DNA of 53,240 nucleotides from Pseudomonadota bacterium (GTDB lineage Bacteria; Pseudomonadota; Gammaproteobacteria; Steroidobacterales; Steroidobacteraceae): the NCBI GenBank assembly GCA_023417315.1, contig JAEZFW010000016.1:1-53240 (forward strand), read 5' to 3'. Shown one piece after another: positions 18,619 to 28,166 of the stretch. A program made the translations under genes and the position numbers. Within the stretch, counting starts at the first letter, position 1. Each line of letters opens with the position of its first letter. The notes beneath the pieces are model-generated. The model ran no database searches and was not told where the DNA came from. It saw nothing but the letters and a program-made list of their open reading frames with translations.

Positions 18619-20664
18619 TTACTCGGAACCCGCTTCAGGCTCCTCAACGAACCCGTAGGCCGCAATGTCGTGTGGAACGGTCTGACCTGAGGTCAGATCT
18701 ATCATTGCACCGGGTACGCCGCGATTCACCAATCGAACTCGAAAGATGGAATTGCCGGACACATTGTAGCTGTGGGTCGTTGCCAGCATGGTCAAGTCCT
18801 TCGAGAACACCGGCGGATAGACAACGCCGGGCGCAACTAGGTCTATCGGCTCATCGAATGAACCACGGCGTGTCTCGATCAGGCGCCATGGGGCAAAGCT
18901 GCTCGTCCATTGATAAATGACCGAGTCCCCAGTGGAACCGTACACGGCATTCGTGGAACTGCTTGTGGTGCCCGCGGCCGGTGCGACGCTGATGATATTC
19001 AAGCTGCCATCGCCTAGTGCTTCTGAAAGATCGATGTGGAAGACATCTCCCACCTTGGACCAATCTTGAATCAGTACGCCTTGGCCATCCGGTCCGATCG
19101 TGACCGGCTGCAAGGGACCAGTTCGAGCCGCATCGGCAGCAACATACTCCGTCCAGTTCGGAGTCGTTGATACATCGGCTGCGAAGACAGTGTCATCGGT
19201 GTACGCGTTGGAATCGCCAAATACGTTGTAAGCCACGCGAGTGACAGTTTCATTCGCGACGATCGAGCTGATCGCTCCCGGCGGACTCAGTCGCGTACGC
19301 TCCGTGGGGTCAGCGAGCGACACTCGGTGCAAGCCGAAATCCGTGCCGACTTGCAGATCGGCTACCACATAGGTTTCGGTGGGATCCAGGAAATACGTTC
19401 CCACCCAGGAGAACATGACTGGATCGGGATCGGCGATGACTGCGATAGGTTGAGCTGGATCACTAACCGGTGCTCGATACAGGCGTTGAACGCCATTCTC
19501 GTTGCGCGCCACGAAGTAGAGCGCAGTACCTGCAGTGTTGAATGTCATCGGGCTGGTCAGCATCTCCTGCTCGAAGTACATGAACGTTTCCGGCAGTACG
19601 ACTTCTTGACGCTCAGCTGGCGCTTCGAGTGCAACGAGCCATAATGAGCGTTCCCCACTCGTTTTCTCGATGACGTATGCGGTCCACGAGCCGTCGGTGT
19701 TGACGAGGTACGTACTAATCGCTTCATCGGAAGCCAAGGGTTGCGTCAGTAATTGCGGCGCCTCGGTTCCGCGTGTGGGAACCGCTACGAGCGCAGCAAC
19801 ACGGTCGTCCCTGACCTCTTCGATGACGGCGACGCCCTTGTCCGTGGAGAACTTCACTCTGCCGCTTCGGCTGGGCGCTTCAAACGTCGAGATCTGTCGC
19901 GCCTGTAGCAGATTGTGGGCGTAGACAACACCATCGACCAAGTACCACATTTCGAACGGCTGTGTGCCGACAAAGGCCACCGCGGTGGAGACATCGCTCA
20001 TGCCGCCGTCCTGATCTTTGACTCGGTATCGCAGGCGTGTCACTCCTCGGAATTCCGATGGAAACGAGACGATGATGTGCTGGTTGGCCGCCACCTGCGC
20101 TGTTCCCACTTCTGGATTCGATGGCTCGCCCGCAGCAGCAGTCACGAGCTCGACGCTCAGCGCTTGAGTTTCGACATCCGAGTCATTCGAGAGCACGTCC
20201 AAGTCGATCGAGCTCGCACTTGCAAGCACGAAGCGATCGTTGGTCGCAACTGGCGCGTCGTTCACGTTTGCGATGTTCAAGGTGATCGTCGCGGTGCCCG
20301 TTTTTCCCGCGCTGTCACTCGCCCGGACAGTGAACGTATCAGCGCCGAACGCATTTGCATTCGGCTGATAGGTGAACGTGCCGTTCGCGGCAAATGCAGT
20401 GATGGTGCCGTTCTGCGGCTGGGACGTTTGCTCAACGGTGAGCGTCGCACCCGATGTCACAATCGTCTGAATCGTCGCGGAGAGCGCGGTATCTTCGGTC
20501 CCGTTGAAGGACTGCGCAGAGACGATTGGTGGAGGTGGTGGTGGAGTACCTCCACCGCTGCCCCCGGAGCCGCCGCCTCCTCCACCTCCACATGCTGCGA
20601 GAGCCAAAGCCAGAACGCACAGACTCGCTTGCCGCTTGAAGCAACCCCTTGCATTCGAATTCAC
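18619..20664 (-). CDS. Lipoprotein with cadherin-like repeat domain and beta-propeller-like body
   Basis: A 681-residue lipoprotein with lipobox LAAC (C25), then a Gly/Ser/Pro linker. A tandem cadherin/Ig-like domain follows (FNGTEDTALSATI, FTYQPNANAFGADTFTVRAS, ending NVNDAPVATNDRF), then a second such fold. The remaining 450 or so residues are strand-rich with repeating LWLV, LYFVARNENG and TAYVIEK-type blades, suggesting a TolB/DPP-IV-like propeller. GTG 20664 was chosen because GGGAGG lies 5 bp upstream. I infer surface-exposed binding; no enzyme motif was recognised. Confidence 0.8.
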   Translation of the reverse strand: MNSNARGCFKRQASLCVLALALAACGGGGGGGSGGSGGGTPPPPPPIVSAQSFNGTEDTALSATIQTIVTSGATLTVEQTSQPQNGTITAFAANGTFTYQPNANAFGADTFTVRASDSAGKTGTATITLNIANVNDAPVATNDRFVLASASSIDLDVLSNDSDVETQALSVELVTAAAGEPSNPEVGTAQVAANQHIIVSFPSEFRGVTRLRYRVKDQDGGMSDVSTAVAFVGTQPFEMWYLVDGVVYAHNLLQARQISTFEAPSRSGRVKFSTDKGVAVIEEVRDDRVAALVAVPTRGTEAPQLLTQPLASDEAISTYLVNTDGSWTAYVIEKTSGERSLWLVALEAPAERQEVVLPETFMYFEQEMLTSPMTFNTAGTALYFVARNENGVQRLYRAPVSDPAQPIAVIADPDPVMFSWVGTYFLDPTETYVVADLQVGTDFGLHRVSLADPTERTRLSPPGAISSIVANETVTRVAYNVFGDSNAYTDDTVFAADVSTTPNWTEYVAADAARTGPLQPVTIGPDGQGVLIQDWSKVGDVFHIDLSEALGDGSLNIISVAPAAGTTSSSTNAVYGSTGDSVIYQWTSSFAPWRLIETRRGSFDEPIDLVAPGVVYPPVFSKDLTMLATTHSYNVSGNSIFRVRLVNRGVPGAMIDLTSGQTVPHDIAAYGFVEEPEAGSE

Positions 20665-20854
20665 GAGACCTCCCGCTGACACGCGGCGCCTTCTTTTGAT
20701 TCTGGGCGCGCGCGATTTATGTTATCCCGATCTTCCTAATCACTCTGAAGAGCGTGGGAGCAAGCTTAATATGGGATTGGGTTCACGTATATCCCTGTTG
20801 TCGGCGCAACGGATGGGAGATTTGGGCTGGCTGTTTACATGGCCACGTCAATCC

Positions 20855-21796
20855 CTACTCGTGCTGCGACGAAGCATGAATCGTACGGACAGTAGAATTT
20901 CGAACGAGGAACCTGCCTTGAAACACCATCGGGATGCCAATTCCTTTCAGCACGTTGCCCGAGCCTTCTGGGACCGCGTGGATGTGAAGATGGGGTTCGG
21001 ATGTGTTGCCTGAATTGCCGACAGTACCGAGGAGCGTTCCCGAATTCACTTCTTCTCCCTCGCGTACCGCTACAGATCCAGAACGAAGATGCGCGAGCAG
21101 CACCAGAGCGCCTTGGCAGGCGATCACGACATGATTGCCGGCAACGTTCTGCCTGTCTCTCTCCGGAGGAATGTGGTCGGTAAACGCATCTACCGCCGCG
21201 ACGACTCGTCCAGTGCACGGGCTGTACACGCGTGTGCCGTAGATCGCGTACTTTGAAAGATCAGTCGGCAAAGCTCCGCGCGCACGAGCACCGAAGTCGT
21301 TCAGCGCGACGATGTCTAATGCATAGCGCTGAGAATCGATTGGGTGATGATAGTTCAGTATCGTGCTGTTCCCGCCATGACCGATATAGAACCAACCGTC
21401 ACGAAGCGGGAACTCCAGATCGATCGTTTTAGCGGAATAGTGATGCCCGCGGATCGCGAATCCTAAGAATGCCGAGAAGAGCGCGAGCAACGCGATCGGC
21501 AAGAGATAAGGGCGCCACGTCGTCGTCCGCTCAGTTCGTGCAATCCAACTGGTCTGCTTCAAACGTCGGGATGAGGCAACCACTGCAACCAAATAAGCCA
21601 GCGCGAGTACGTATCGCAGATACACCGTGAGCACATCCCAACGGCCTGCCACGAAGAGATACGAAAGGAAGACGCCGGTGTACAGAACCTTGATGATCCA
21701 TCGCACTCGATCGGGTTCTCGCGAGCGCCGCAACACAGCGATGAAGAACACCGGCAGTGCCACCAGCGCGAATAGCTGCAGAACGAAATCCAGCAT
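20855..21796 (-). CDS. Membrane-anchored M23 family metallopeptidase
   Basis: A 313-residue protein with about four N-terminal transmembrane helices (LDFVLQLFALVALPVFFIAV; VLYTGVFLSYLFVAG; YVLALAYLVAVVASS; YLLPIALLALFSAFLGFAI). A periplasmic LytM/M23 domain follows, with zinc-ligand HPIDSQRYALDIV, the VYSPCTGRVVAAVD and GNHVVIAC strands, and the signature PHLHIHA. The Zn site looks complete, so peptidoglycan endopeptidase activity is plausible. It starts a leftward run with the propeller lipoprotein. Confidence 0.87.
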   Translation of the reverse strand: MLDFVLQLFALVALPVFFIAVLRRSREPDRVRWIIKVLYTGVFLSYLFVAGRWDVLTVYLRYVLALAYLVAVVASSRRLKQTSWIARTERTTTWRPYLLPIALLALFSAFLGFAIRGHHYSAKTIDLEFPLRDGWFYIGHGGNSTILNYHHPIDSQRYALDIVALNDFGARARGALPTDLSKYAIYGTRVYSPCTGRVVAAVDAFTDHIPPERDRQNVAGNHVVIACQGALVLLAHLRSGSVAVREGEEVNSGTLLGTVGNSGNTSEPHLHIHAVPEGSGNVLKGIGIPMVFQGRFLVRNSTVRTIHASSQHE

Positions 21797-22119
21797 GCTT
21801 GACCGTCTCGTTGAGCGCGTGCGTAGAGTTAACTGCCAAAGTGAGTGGCGTGCGGCGATCTGGAGTTGATGCTATTCCGTCATCCCGGCGTAGGCCGGGA
21901 TCCAGACACTCGCGCACTCATCGCGCATCTTCTTGGCCTGGATCCCGGCCTCCGCCCGGACGACCACATTGTGACTCTGGCTCGAAGGAGACGTACGGTT
22001 GCCCGGCGGCCTTCGCTTCAGCTGCCTCATTAAGATCTGAGGGAGCAACATCACCGGATCCGGTGCCGCTGATTCAGCAGGCGATCCGGGCGTGCGACCA
22101 GAATGCAGCGAACGCGTGC
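21797..22119. other. Intergenic region, 323 bp, with REP-like repeat
   Basis: This separates two leftward genes. Apart from the GTCATCCCGGC-type inverted repeat at 21878-21965, I see no gene or other structure. Confidence 0.5.
21878..21965. repeat. REP-like inverted repeat (GTCATCCCGGC... type)
   Basis: GGCCGGGATCCAG (21893-21905) is inverted perfectly as CTGGATCCCGGCC (21938-21950), inside longer imperfect arms beginning CGTCATCCCGGCG. This is the common proteobacterial interspersed repeat with an inverted second half. Confidence 0.75.
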
Positions 22120-22863
22120 CTACGTTTGCTGTACCAATAAGTCCGCGAGCTCGCGAGGCTTGGAGAACATCGGCCAATGCCCGGTGGGCAGCTCGATGAA
22201 GGTCCATTCCGGACCTGCGAGCTCCTTGAACATCGGGTTGCCGCTTTCGACCATTTGCCTGACTTGCTGCGAGCGTGTCGTGCACCAGATCGCGGTCTTC
22301 GGTAGTTTCACGCGCGCCGTGCTCGCAACAGTCACCGGTTGTTTCGCCGGTCCAAACGGCATGTCAGTTGCTCTCGCATCGATCACTGCACGCAGGTCGT
22401 TGTCGAGATCCTTCGCGGCGCCGCTTTTATCGAGCTCTTCCCAAGGAGGAAAGGGCAGTCGCCAGCCGTCGCCTTCAATCGCGACCCGCTGTCGATAGAG
22501 CTTGCGCAAGTCAGGCGGATAGAATTCGATCAGAGACACGCCATTCGGCAACGGCGCGGTGTCGATGTAGACGAGCTTTGCAAGTTTTTGTGCCAGGCGA
22601 TCTGCGACAGCGGTGATGACCAGGCCTGCGTAGCTGTGGCCGACGAGGATCACATCAGTCAAACCTTCGTACTCGATGAGGTTGAAGACGTCGTTGATGT
22701 GGGTATCGAGATCGACCTGCGGGTTGCCCAAGTGCTTTCTTTCGGCGAGGCCAGTGAGCGTCACCGCATACACTTCATGAGCATCCGCTCGCAGCGACTT
22801 CGCCACGGCGTGCCATGCCCAAGCGCCGAGCCAGAATCCAGGAACCAACACGAACGTTGCCAT
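22120..22863 (-). CDS. Alpha/beta hydrolase (esterase-like)
   Basis: A 247-residue alpha/beta hydrolase: N-terminal ATFVLVPGFWLGAWAWHAVA (oxyanion region), nucleophile elbow GHSYAG, and late histidine motif PTGHWPMFSKP. The residues fit the small plant-SABP2/pyrethroid-esterase-like family (AB_hydrolase_6). The substrate is unknown. It is a single leftward gene without an evident partner. Confidence 0.87.
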   Translation of the reverse strand: MATFVLVPGFWLGAWAWHAVAKSLRADAHEVYAVTLTGLAERKHLGNPQVDLDTHINDVFNLIEYEGLTDVILVGHSYAGLVITAVADRLAQKLAKLVYIDTAPLPNGVSLIEFYPPDLRKLYRQRVAIEGDGWRLPFPPWEELDKSGAAKDLDNDLRAVIDARATDMPFGPAKQPVTVASTARVKLPKTAIWCTTRSQQVRQMVESGNPMFKELAGPEWTFIELPTGHWPMFSKPRELADLLVQQT

Positions 22864-22966
22864 AGAGCTCTTCCCCGCACCGAATACTCACGAGCCGTCG
22901 CCCGGTACTGTGGGTCATGATACGGGAAGGTGAGGAGAACGGACGGTGGACTCGTGTCGACAGACG

Positions 22967-24064
22967 TCAGCCGTCGTAGACGTTTTTACTCACCTTCGCG
23001 GGAAGGCCAAGGAACTCTCCATAGCGATGCGCTGCTTCATCGATGTGTTGCAGTTGCTCGCGGGTCAGTCGCATCAGTGGCGCAAGGGTGATCTCGACTC
23101 GATCCTTCTTCAGTGAGCGCGTCCAGCTGCCGACGATGCGCCCGTCGATCACGATGGGGGCACGAAAGATTCCATGGCCTGCAGCGGCACGCTTGGCATG
23201 AAGCGGATCGAGCGCCGCACTCCGATCGGCGTATCCGATCGTGAATTCATCGTAGACGGGCAGGAGATGGCAGACCGCCGTCGTCTTCTTGCTGCGTGAC
23301 GTGCCCGCTCCTGACCACCAGGTCGTCTCGCCATCCTCTTCCGAGGACAGATGATGTTGTGCACTTTCGATGGCCATATGTGCATCGCGGACCGTAAGCC
23401 CGCTCCACCACGCGAAGTCTGCGACCGTCGCCGGGCCATGGTGCGCAAAATATCGCTGCGCCAGCAGCGTGAGTGCCTCCTCGCGTGTAAGCTTTGGCGG
23501 AGTGGCTATCCATTCATCCAGCAAGACGAACGTAGGTTGCTTGCCCGAACGTGGGCCGCAGCAGATCAATCCCTCATGTGCGAGCCACCAGAGAATATGC
23601 ACTCCCCGTTGCTTATTCGTATCAGTGCCTCCGCTGTCGAGTTGCTCGTAGAGCGAGCTGCGCGTCACCGCGTGACCGCCGCTCAATGCTTTGCTCACGA
23701 TCTTGCGCGCGCGCTTGATCACTGACCGATCGATAGCAAAGTCGCGCAGCAATCGAGCCGTGTTACGCTCGAGGATGCGCGGCGCCAATAGCTCGAGGAG
23801 CCAGCGCACATCCTCTGCCGCAACGAAATGCAGTGTGCCGCGCATCGGCCACGTCCGCACAATGCGCCGGTCGATGATCGCCTGCTCGACATCGGACTCG
23901 CGGGCATCGCGCAGGCGCAGCCCAATCGCCCAAAGCGCAGAGTAGTAATCCTGAGCTTGTACGGCTCCCAGCGCTCGCACGACCTCCGCAGAATCTTTCA
24001 GGCGCGCGCCTTCGATGTATTGGTTGCGAAGACGAAGTTGAGACACGTTCATGCGAGGCCGCAT
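22967..24064 (-). CDS. Winged-helix DNA-binding domain protein (HTH_42 family)
   Basis: The 365-residue protein matches the HTH_42/YcaQ-like family: RALGAVQAQDYYSALWAIGL, RTWPMRGTLHFVAAEDVRWL, HGPATVADFAWWSGL, VYDEFTIGYADRS and VIDGRIVGSWTR. Relatives include DNA-glycosylase-like proteins acting on interstrand crosslinks or alkylated bases (AlkX/AlkZ), but this one lacks a clear AlkZ catalytic QxQ, although VQAQDY is present near residue 35 and is the equivalent place. The start is M1 or M5; neither has a strong ribosome-binding site. Confidence 0.85.
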   Translation of the reverse strand: MRPRMNVSQLRLRNQYIEGARLKDSAEVVRALGAVQAQDYYSALWAIGLRLRDARESDVEQAIIDRRIVRTWPMRGTLHFVAAEDVRWLLELLAPRILERNTARLLRDFAIDRSVIKRARKIVSKALSGGHAVTRSSLYEQLDSGGTDTNKQRGVHILWWLAHEGLICCGPRSGKQPTFVLLDEWIATPPKLTREEALTLLAQRYFAHHGPATVADFAWWSGLTVRDAHMAIESAQHHLSSEEDGETTWWSGAGTSRSKKTTAVCHLLPVYDEFTIGYADRSAALDPLHAKRAAAGHGIFRAPIVIDGRIVGSWTRSLKKDRVEITLAPLMRLTREQLQHIDEAAHRYGEFLGLPAKVSKNVYDG

Positions 24065-24110
24065 GCTGGACTCAGACTGGATTCGCGCGAACAGACATCA
24101 GCCGCACTGC

Positions 24111-24395
24111 TCAGTATCGCGGAACAATCGTACCCACGCTGACATACGCGTTGGATTGATTCGTCACATGCACGAGTCGCTTCGCGAAGATGCCCGTGGC
24201 GGTCGTCTGGTTCACTGCCCAGATGCTGTCGTCCGCGAAAGTATCGCTCCATGGAGCCGCGGATACGCTGATGATCTTCCCGTCATCGGAGAATCGATAG
24301 TTCGTCACGAACGCATCCGTGAAGAGCGTCTTCTTGTTCGTTGGATCGTGACGAGGTGCCCGGAGCCGGTGTACGAACGTTCGGACTTGCTCGGT
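24111..24395 (-). pseudogene. Likely C-terminal remnant of a decayed gene, unrecognised
   Basis: A 94-codon stretch without stop reads as protein-like sequence (TLFTDAFVTNYRFSDDG, IWAVNQTTATGIFAKRLVHV) and ends in a stop at 24111. It follows directly on an in-frame stop and has no start codon with a ribosome-binding site, apart from a GTG at VTNYRF. I read it as the tail of a truncated gene, but a small intact gene from that GTG is possible. No family was recognised. Confidence 0.3.
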
Positions 24396-24469
24396 TCACG
24401 AGGAATCGTTCGCACGCAAGAGCGTGACAGCAAGTTTCCGAATAGCCGTACACCGGCACCGCCGCGCGG

Positions 24470-25405
24470 TCAAAACCCGTGGCTGCGAAGGAACGGCATG
24501 CCTGCAGCGATGTTCTCGAACGGACGCGTCGTCTCGTCTTCGAGGATGTACCAGCGTACTTCGCCAGCTTCAGCCGCCTCGAAGATCGCGGGCCAATCCA
24601 TCTTGCCTTCGCCGAGGACCGCGAAGCCTTCGTCTCCGACGCCCTTCCAACCAGAACCATCGAAGGGCTTCACTTCTTGTGACTTCGACATGTCTTTGAC
24701 GTGCAGAGACCAGGTGCGATCGCCGTAGCGCTTCAGTAGCTCAACTGGATCCTGAGCTCCGAACGCAGCCCAGTACACATCCAACTGCAGAACGACGCAG
24801 TCTGGATTGAGCGCTTGCATGAAGCGGTCGAACATCTTTCCTTCTTCATCTCCCGCGTGAAACTCGTAACCATGATTGTGATAGAACACCTTCATGTCGG
24901 CTGCTTGCGCCGCTGGGCACATCGCATTCAAACGCTCCGCGGCTGCCATGAGCTTCGCTTCGTCGACCACATCGTTCTCGCTCTCTTTGAGCCACGCGAC
25001 GCCGACCTGCTTCGCGCCGAGAATGCGACCGACGTTCACCGCGTCTTCCGGCGGCCCATTGAACAGCCCGCCGAGGTGGAAGCTCACGACCTTCAATCCA
25101 GCCTTATCGAACTCGGCCCGCAATTCTTCGGGCGTTCGGCCATGCAGGCTGTACGGCTCGATGCAATCGATGCCGAGCTCCTTCACCCGTTTGAGCGTTC
25201 CCGGAAGATCCTTGTCCAAGTCGTTTCGGAATGAGTAGAGCTGGACTGCGAGCTTGCACTCATCGCCCGCGGTAGCAGTGACTTGTGCGGGCGATTCCGC
25301 CGGCGCCGCACTCTGATCCGTTTGCGTATCCGACTCGCGAGAACAACCTGCAAGCGCAAGCAGAAGCGTGGAAGAACAAAGAGCCAAGACAGTTCGAATT
25401 CTCAT
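24470..25405 (-). CDS. Lipoprotein sugar phosphate isomerase/epimerase-like TIM barrel
   Basis: A 311-residue protein with lipobox LAGC (C21) and a Gln/Ala/Ser linker. An AP-endonuclease-2/xylose-isomerase-like TIM barrel follows (LAVQLYSFRNDL, LKVVSFHLGG, KVFYHNHGYEFH, VVLQLDVYWAAFG, SLHVKDMSK, WYILEDET). Conserved His/Asp/Glu metal ligands of the family are visible in these strands. Being a lipoprotein, it acts in the periplasm; such proteins are often near glycoside-degrading genes, and a fucosidase lies 3 kb away. Confidence 0.87.
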   Translation of the reverse strand: MRIRTVLALCSSTLLLALAGCSRESDTQTDQSAAPAESPAQVTATAGDECKLAVQLYSFRNDLDKDLPGTLKRVKELGIDCIEPYSLHGRTPEELRAEFDKAGLKVVSFHLGGLFNGPPEDAVNVGRILGAKQVGVAWLKESENDVVDEAKLMAAAERLNAMCPAAQAADMKVFYHNHGYEFHAGDEEGKMFDRFMQALNPDCVVLQLDVYWAAFGAQDPVELLKRYGDRTWSLHVKDMSKSQEVKPFDGSGWKGVGDEGFAVLGEGKMDWPAIFEAAEAGEVRWYILEDETTRPFENIAAGMPFLRSHGF

Positions 25406-25881
25406 GCGATCCCCCGTGTGTGAAAGCGGAGAATGCAGGATGAGGCAGCGCTGAGCAACCCATATCGTCGCCTACGAGAGGTCTTCGCGGCTCGTAGGCA
25501 GACCATTCCGATCGCTGAGCTGGAAACCCTAAAGGGTTGGACGACTTGCATTGCAAGCTCATCGATCACCTCGACACATGTGTCTCTAAGCTTTCGGCAG
25601 CGAGACATCATCGAGCACGCAGGGTGCGCGCGGGACTACTCGCAATCGAGAACGCCCACACTTGACGAATCTCCACCGTCATTGCGTCAATCTCCAGATA
25701 GACGATCTGCAGCATAGACATTGAGCTGGAGCATTGGCGATCTCAAAATGCCTATGACTGCCGACGTCGGCGCGATGAATGCCGGAAAAATAGGGGTCAA
25801 AACTACAAATTCGCAACAGCATTCTCCACGGAGCGCGTGCAAGGATGTCTACTCTCCCATTTCGCATAGCTAAGAGGCCTC
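25406..25881. other. Intergenic region, 476 bp, between divergent genes
   Basis: It presumably carries promoters for the TIM-barrel lipoprotein and the kelch lipoprotein. An AT-richer stretch lies near 25785-25820. No coding frame or repeat was found. Confidence 0.45.
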
Positions 25882-27291
25882 ATGCCGAGCAATGCGAGTT
25901 CCTTCCGGAGTGTGCTCGTGTCGATTCGTGGATTCGTTCGCAGAATTGCGTTGTGCGCGGTGTTGATCCAATGCCTCGTCGCATGTGGTGGGGGTGGAGG
26001 AGATAGTCAGGAGCCGCCGCCCGACGGCACGCCTGTCATCACTCAGTTCGAAGCAGATCGCGCCAATTATTTCATCGGAGAACGAGCGCGGATGACGGTT
26101 CGTTTCACCGGAGGCACCGGACGGCTGCAGCCGGGCAACATCGCTGTACAGAACGGTGAGACCGTCGAGTCGCTGCGATTAGGCTATGGCTCCAACCAGC
26201 TCGAGCTCACCGTCACGAATGGCGCGCTCTCGACGGCGCGAACGATCACGATCCAGACGGCGTATCGAGAGCAGATGCGTAGCATCGACGCGCCGTTCGC
26301 GCGGGCGGAACATGCCGCGGTTCGCCTGACCGATGGTCGCGTCCTGATCATCGGGGGCGAAGATGCCGGCACGATCCTACCTTCCTCGCTTTGGGTGTTC
26401 GATCCAATCTCAGACAGCTTCAGTGCTTTCGGCGCGGAGCTCAGTACAGGGCGCGTCGGATTTATCGCGATATGGCTCACCGACGGTACCGTGCTCGTCG
26501 CAGGTGGTCAGCAAGGTCTTACTGGTGCACCCAGCGCCGAGATCATTCGCCCGACCGTACCGAGTGTCGCACCGACGGTAGGTGCCTTGATCCATCCGCG
26601 CACGTCTGCTGCCGCGACGCTGCTCATGGACGGACGCGTATTCATCTCCGGCGGAACGTCACTCGTGGCGAGTGATAGCGTCGAGATTTACGACCCGACG
26701 ACAGGGACTTTCACGCTTCTGCCGGGACGCCTTGCGGTTGGCCGTTATGGACACACTGCAGTGCGCATCGATGAGCGCCGCGTGTTCATCTTTGGTGGTT
26801 TCACGCTGACAAGTCTACCCGCGCCACCGGAGCTGTACGATCCAATCGCTGCTTCGAGCACTGCGCTACCCGCGGCCGAGCCAAATAGTCGCGGTGGGCA
26901 CGCGGCACATACGATGCAGGACGGTGGTGTGCTGATCGTGGGCGGCGAGAACGACGATGCCATTCCGCTGAGCACCGTTCTACGGTTCAATCCGGCGTCG
27001 AATGCGATCACGCCGTTCGCGAATCTCGCAACGCCTCGTTCTCTCTTCGCGCTCGGCAGGCTCGGCGATGCGCGCATCCTCGTCGCCGGCGGCGTCAAGG
27101 GACAGTCGCAAAGCGACATCACTGACACGACTGAAACGCTCGCACTCGATGCTACGCGACGCAATGGGCCCGATATGGCGAGGGCACGCTGGCTTCACAC
27201 AGTGACTCCGCTCGTCGATGGTCGACTGCTCATCGTAGGCGGACTCGGGCCCGACCGCCTGCCGTTGAACACGGCAGAGCTGTACGAGTAG
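25882..27291 (+). CDS. Kelch-repeat lipoprotein
   Basis: The 469-residue protein has a signal peptide with lipobox LVAC (C35) and a Gly-rich linker. An Ig-like domain (about 50-130) is followed by at least five kelch-type blades: GRVLIIGGEDAG, GTVLVAGGQQG, GRVFISGGT, RRVFIFGGFT, GGVLIVGGEND, RILVAGGVKG and GRLLIVGGLG, each followed by an SxExYDP-type element. Extracytoplasmic beta-propeller for binding; no catalytic motif seen. It stands alone. Confidence 0.85.
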   Translation: MPSNASSFRSVLVSIRGFVRRIALCAVLIQCLVACGGGGGDSQEPPPDGTPVITQFEADRANYFIGERARMTVRFTGGTGRLQPGNIAVQNGETVESLRLGYGSNQLELTVTNGALSTARTITIQTAYREQMRSIDAPFARAEHAAVRLTDGRVLIIGGEDAGTILPSSLWVFDPISDSFSAFGAELSTGRVGFIAIWLTDGTVLVAGGQQGLTGAPSAEIIRPTVPSVAPTVGALIHPRTSAAATLLMDGRVFISGGTSLVASDSVEIYDPTTGTFTLLPGRLAVGRYGHTAVRIDERRVFIFGGFTLTSLPAPPELYDPIAASSTALPAAEPNSRGGHAAHTMQDGGVLIVGGENDDAIPLSTVLRFNPASNAITPFANLATPRSLFALGRLGDARILVAGGVKGQSQSDITDTTETLALDATRRNGPDMARARWLHTVTPLVDGRLLIVGGLGPDRLPLNTAELYE

Positions 27292-27375
27292 CTCGCGTGT
27301 CCGTGGTAGTCGACGCCGGAAGTTGCTCAGCGGTTTGCGGCGCGTGAAGTCGTCTTCAATCGAGCATCGTCGTCG

Positions 27376-27960
27376 TTACCGCGGTTTGCGCAGCATTGGA
27401 AAAATGGGTGGCGATGTCCCTTCCTGAATCGTGCCCAGTAACTCGAAGCCGAAGTGCTCATAAAGAGGAATGTTCTTCGGATTGCTGGACTCTAGATAAG
27501 CAAGCTTGCGATCGCGATCGCAAGGAAGGAGCGCGTGCTTCATCAATGCGGCGCCGTAACCCTTACTCTGTTGGGATGGATCGACTCCGATAAATGGCAA
27601 GTACCAATGCGGTTCTTCCGGATGGTACCGACCCATCTGTTCGAAAATCGCAGCGAGATCGTTCTGTGCCTGCTGAGACCCGGTGCTTTGCAACAGTGTG
27701 CTCAGCGCATCTTCGTCAGGACGGACCTCCGGTGGCAGCCACAGCGCCGCTCCCGCATAGCCATCGACGTAGTAGGCACTTCCGTGTGCAAACGACTTGC
27801 CTCCCAAGGCTCGGATGAACTTAGGGAACTGGATGAGGTACTGCTGCGCGTCAGGCCACGTCCAGCGGGCGGCAGGATCCGCGCTGAATGCCAGTACGAC
27901 GACCGCAATCGCCGACTCTTCGTCCACCGTCGTGACTGTCTTGATGGTCGCTGTTGCCAT
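27376..27960 (-). CDS. GNAT-family N-acetyltransferase
   Basis: The 194-residue protein starts MATATIKTVTTVDEESAIA. The acetyl-CoA loop VDPSQQSKGYGAALMKHAL and the C-terminal SNPKNIPLYEHFGFELLG are standard GNAT features. ATG 27960 is supported by GGAGGAATCC just upstream, while the longer open frame lacks homology. Substrate unknown. Confidence 0.87.
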   Translation of the reverse strand: MATATIKTVTTVDEESAIAVVVLAFSADPAARWTWPDAQQYLIQFPKFIRALGGKSFAHGSAYYVDGYAGAALWLPPEVRPDEDALSTLLQSTGSQQAQNDLAAIFEQMGRYHPEEPHWYLPFIGVDPSQQSKGYGAALMKHALLPCDRDRKLAYLESSNPKNIPLYEHFGFELLGTIQEGTSPPIFPMLRKPR

Positions 27961-28166
27961 GGATTCCTCCGCAAGCAAAAGAACCATGTGGTCATGGGTG
28001 TGACCAATGCTTAGAGTCGCGGGAGGGTTCCATGAAGAGCGACTGCAGCGTGCTAACCGTAACCTCGTGCCGACCATGGTGCCGGGCGTGCAAAACACGC
28101 AGATCTCGGTGCTCTTGCGCACTCCGCTGCCTTTGTGCAGCGTCAATGAGCTTCTCGTTTCGCTAG

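Noticed and set aside
25406..25881. Possible small genes in the 476-bp gap
   Set aside because: Short frames exist on both strands but none has a ribosome-binding site, signal peptide or recognisable motif.
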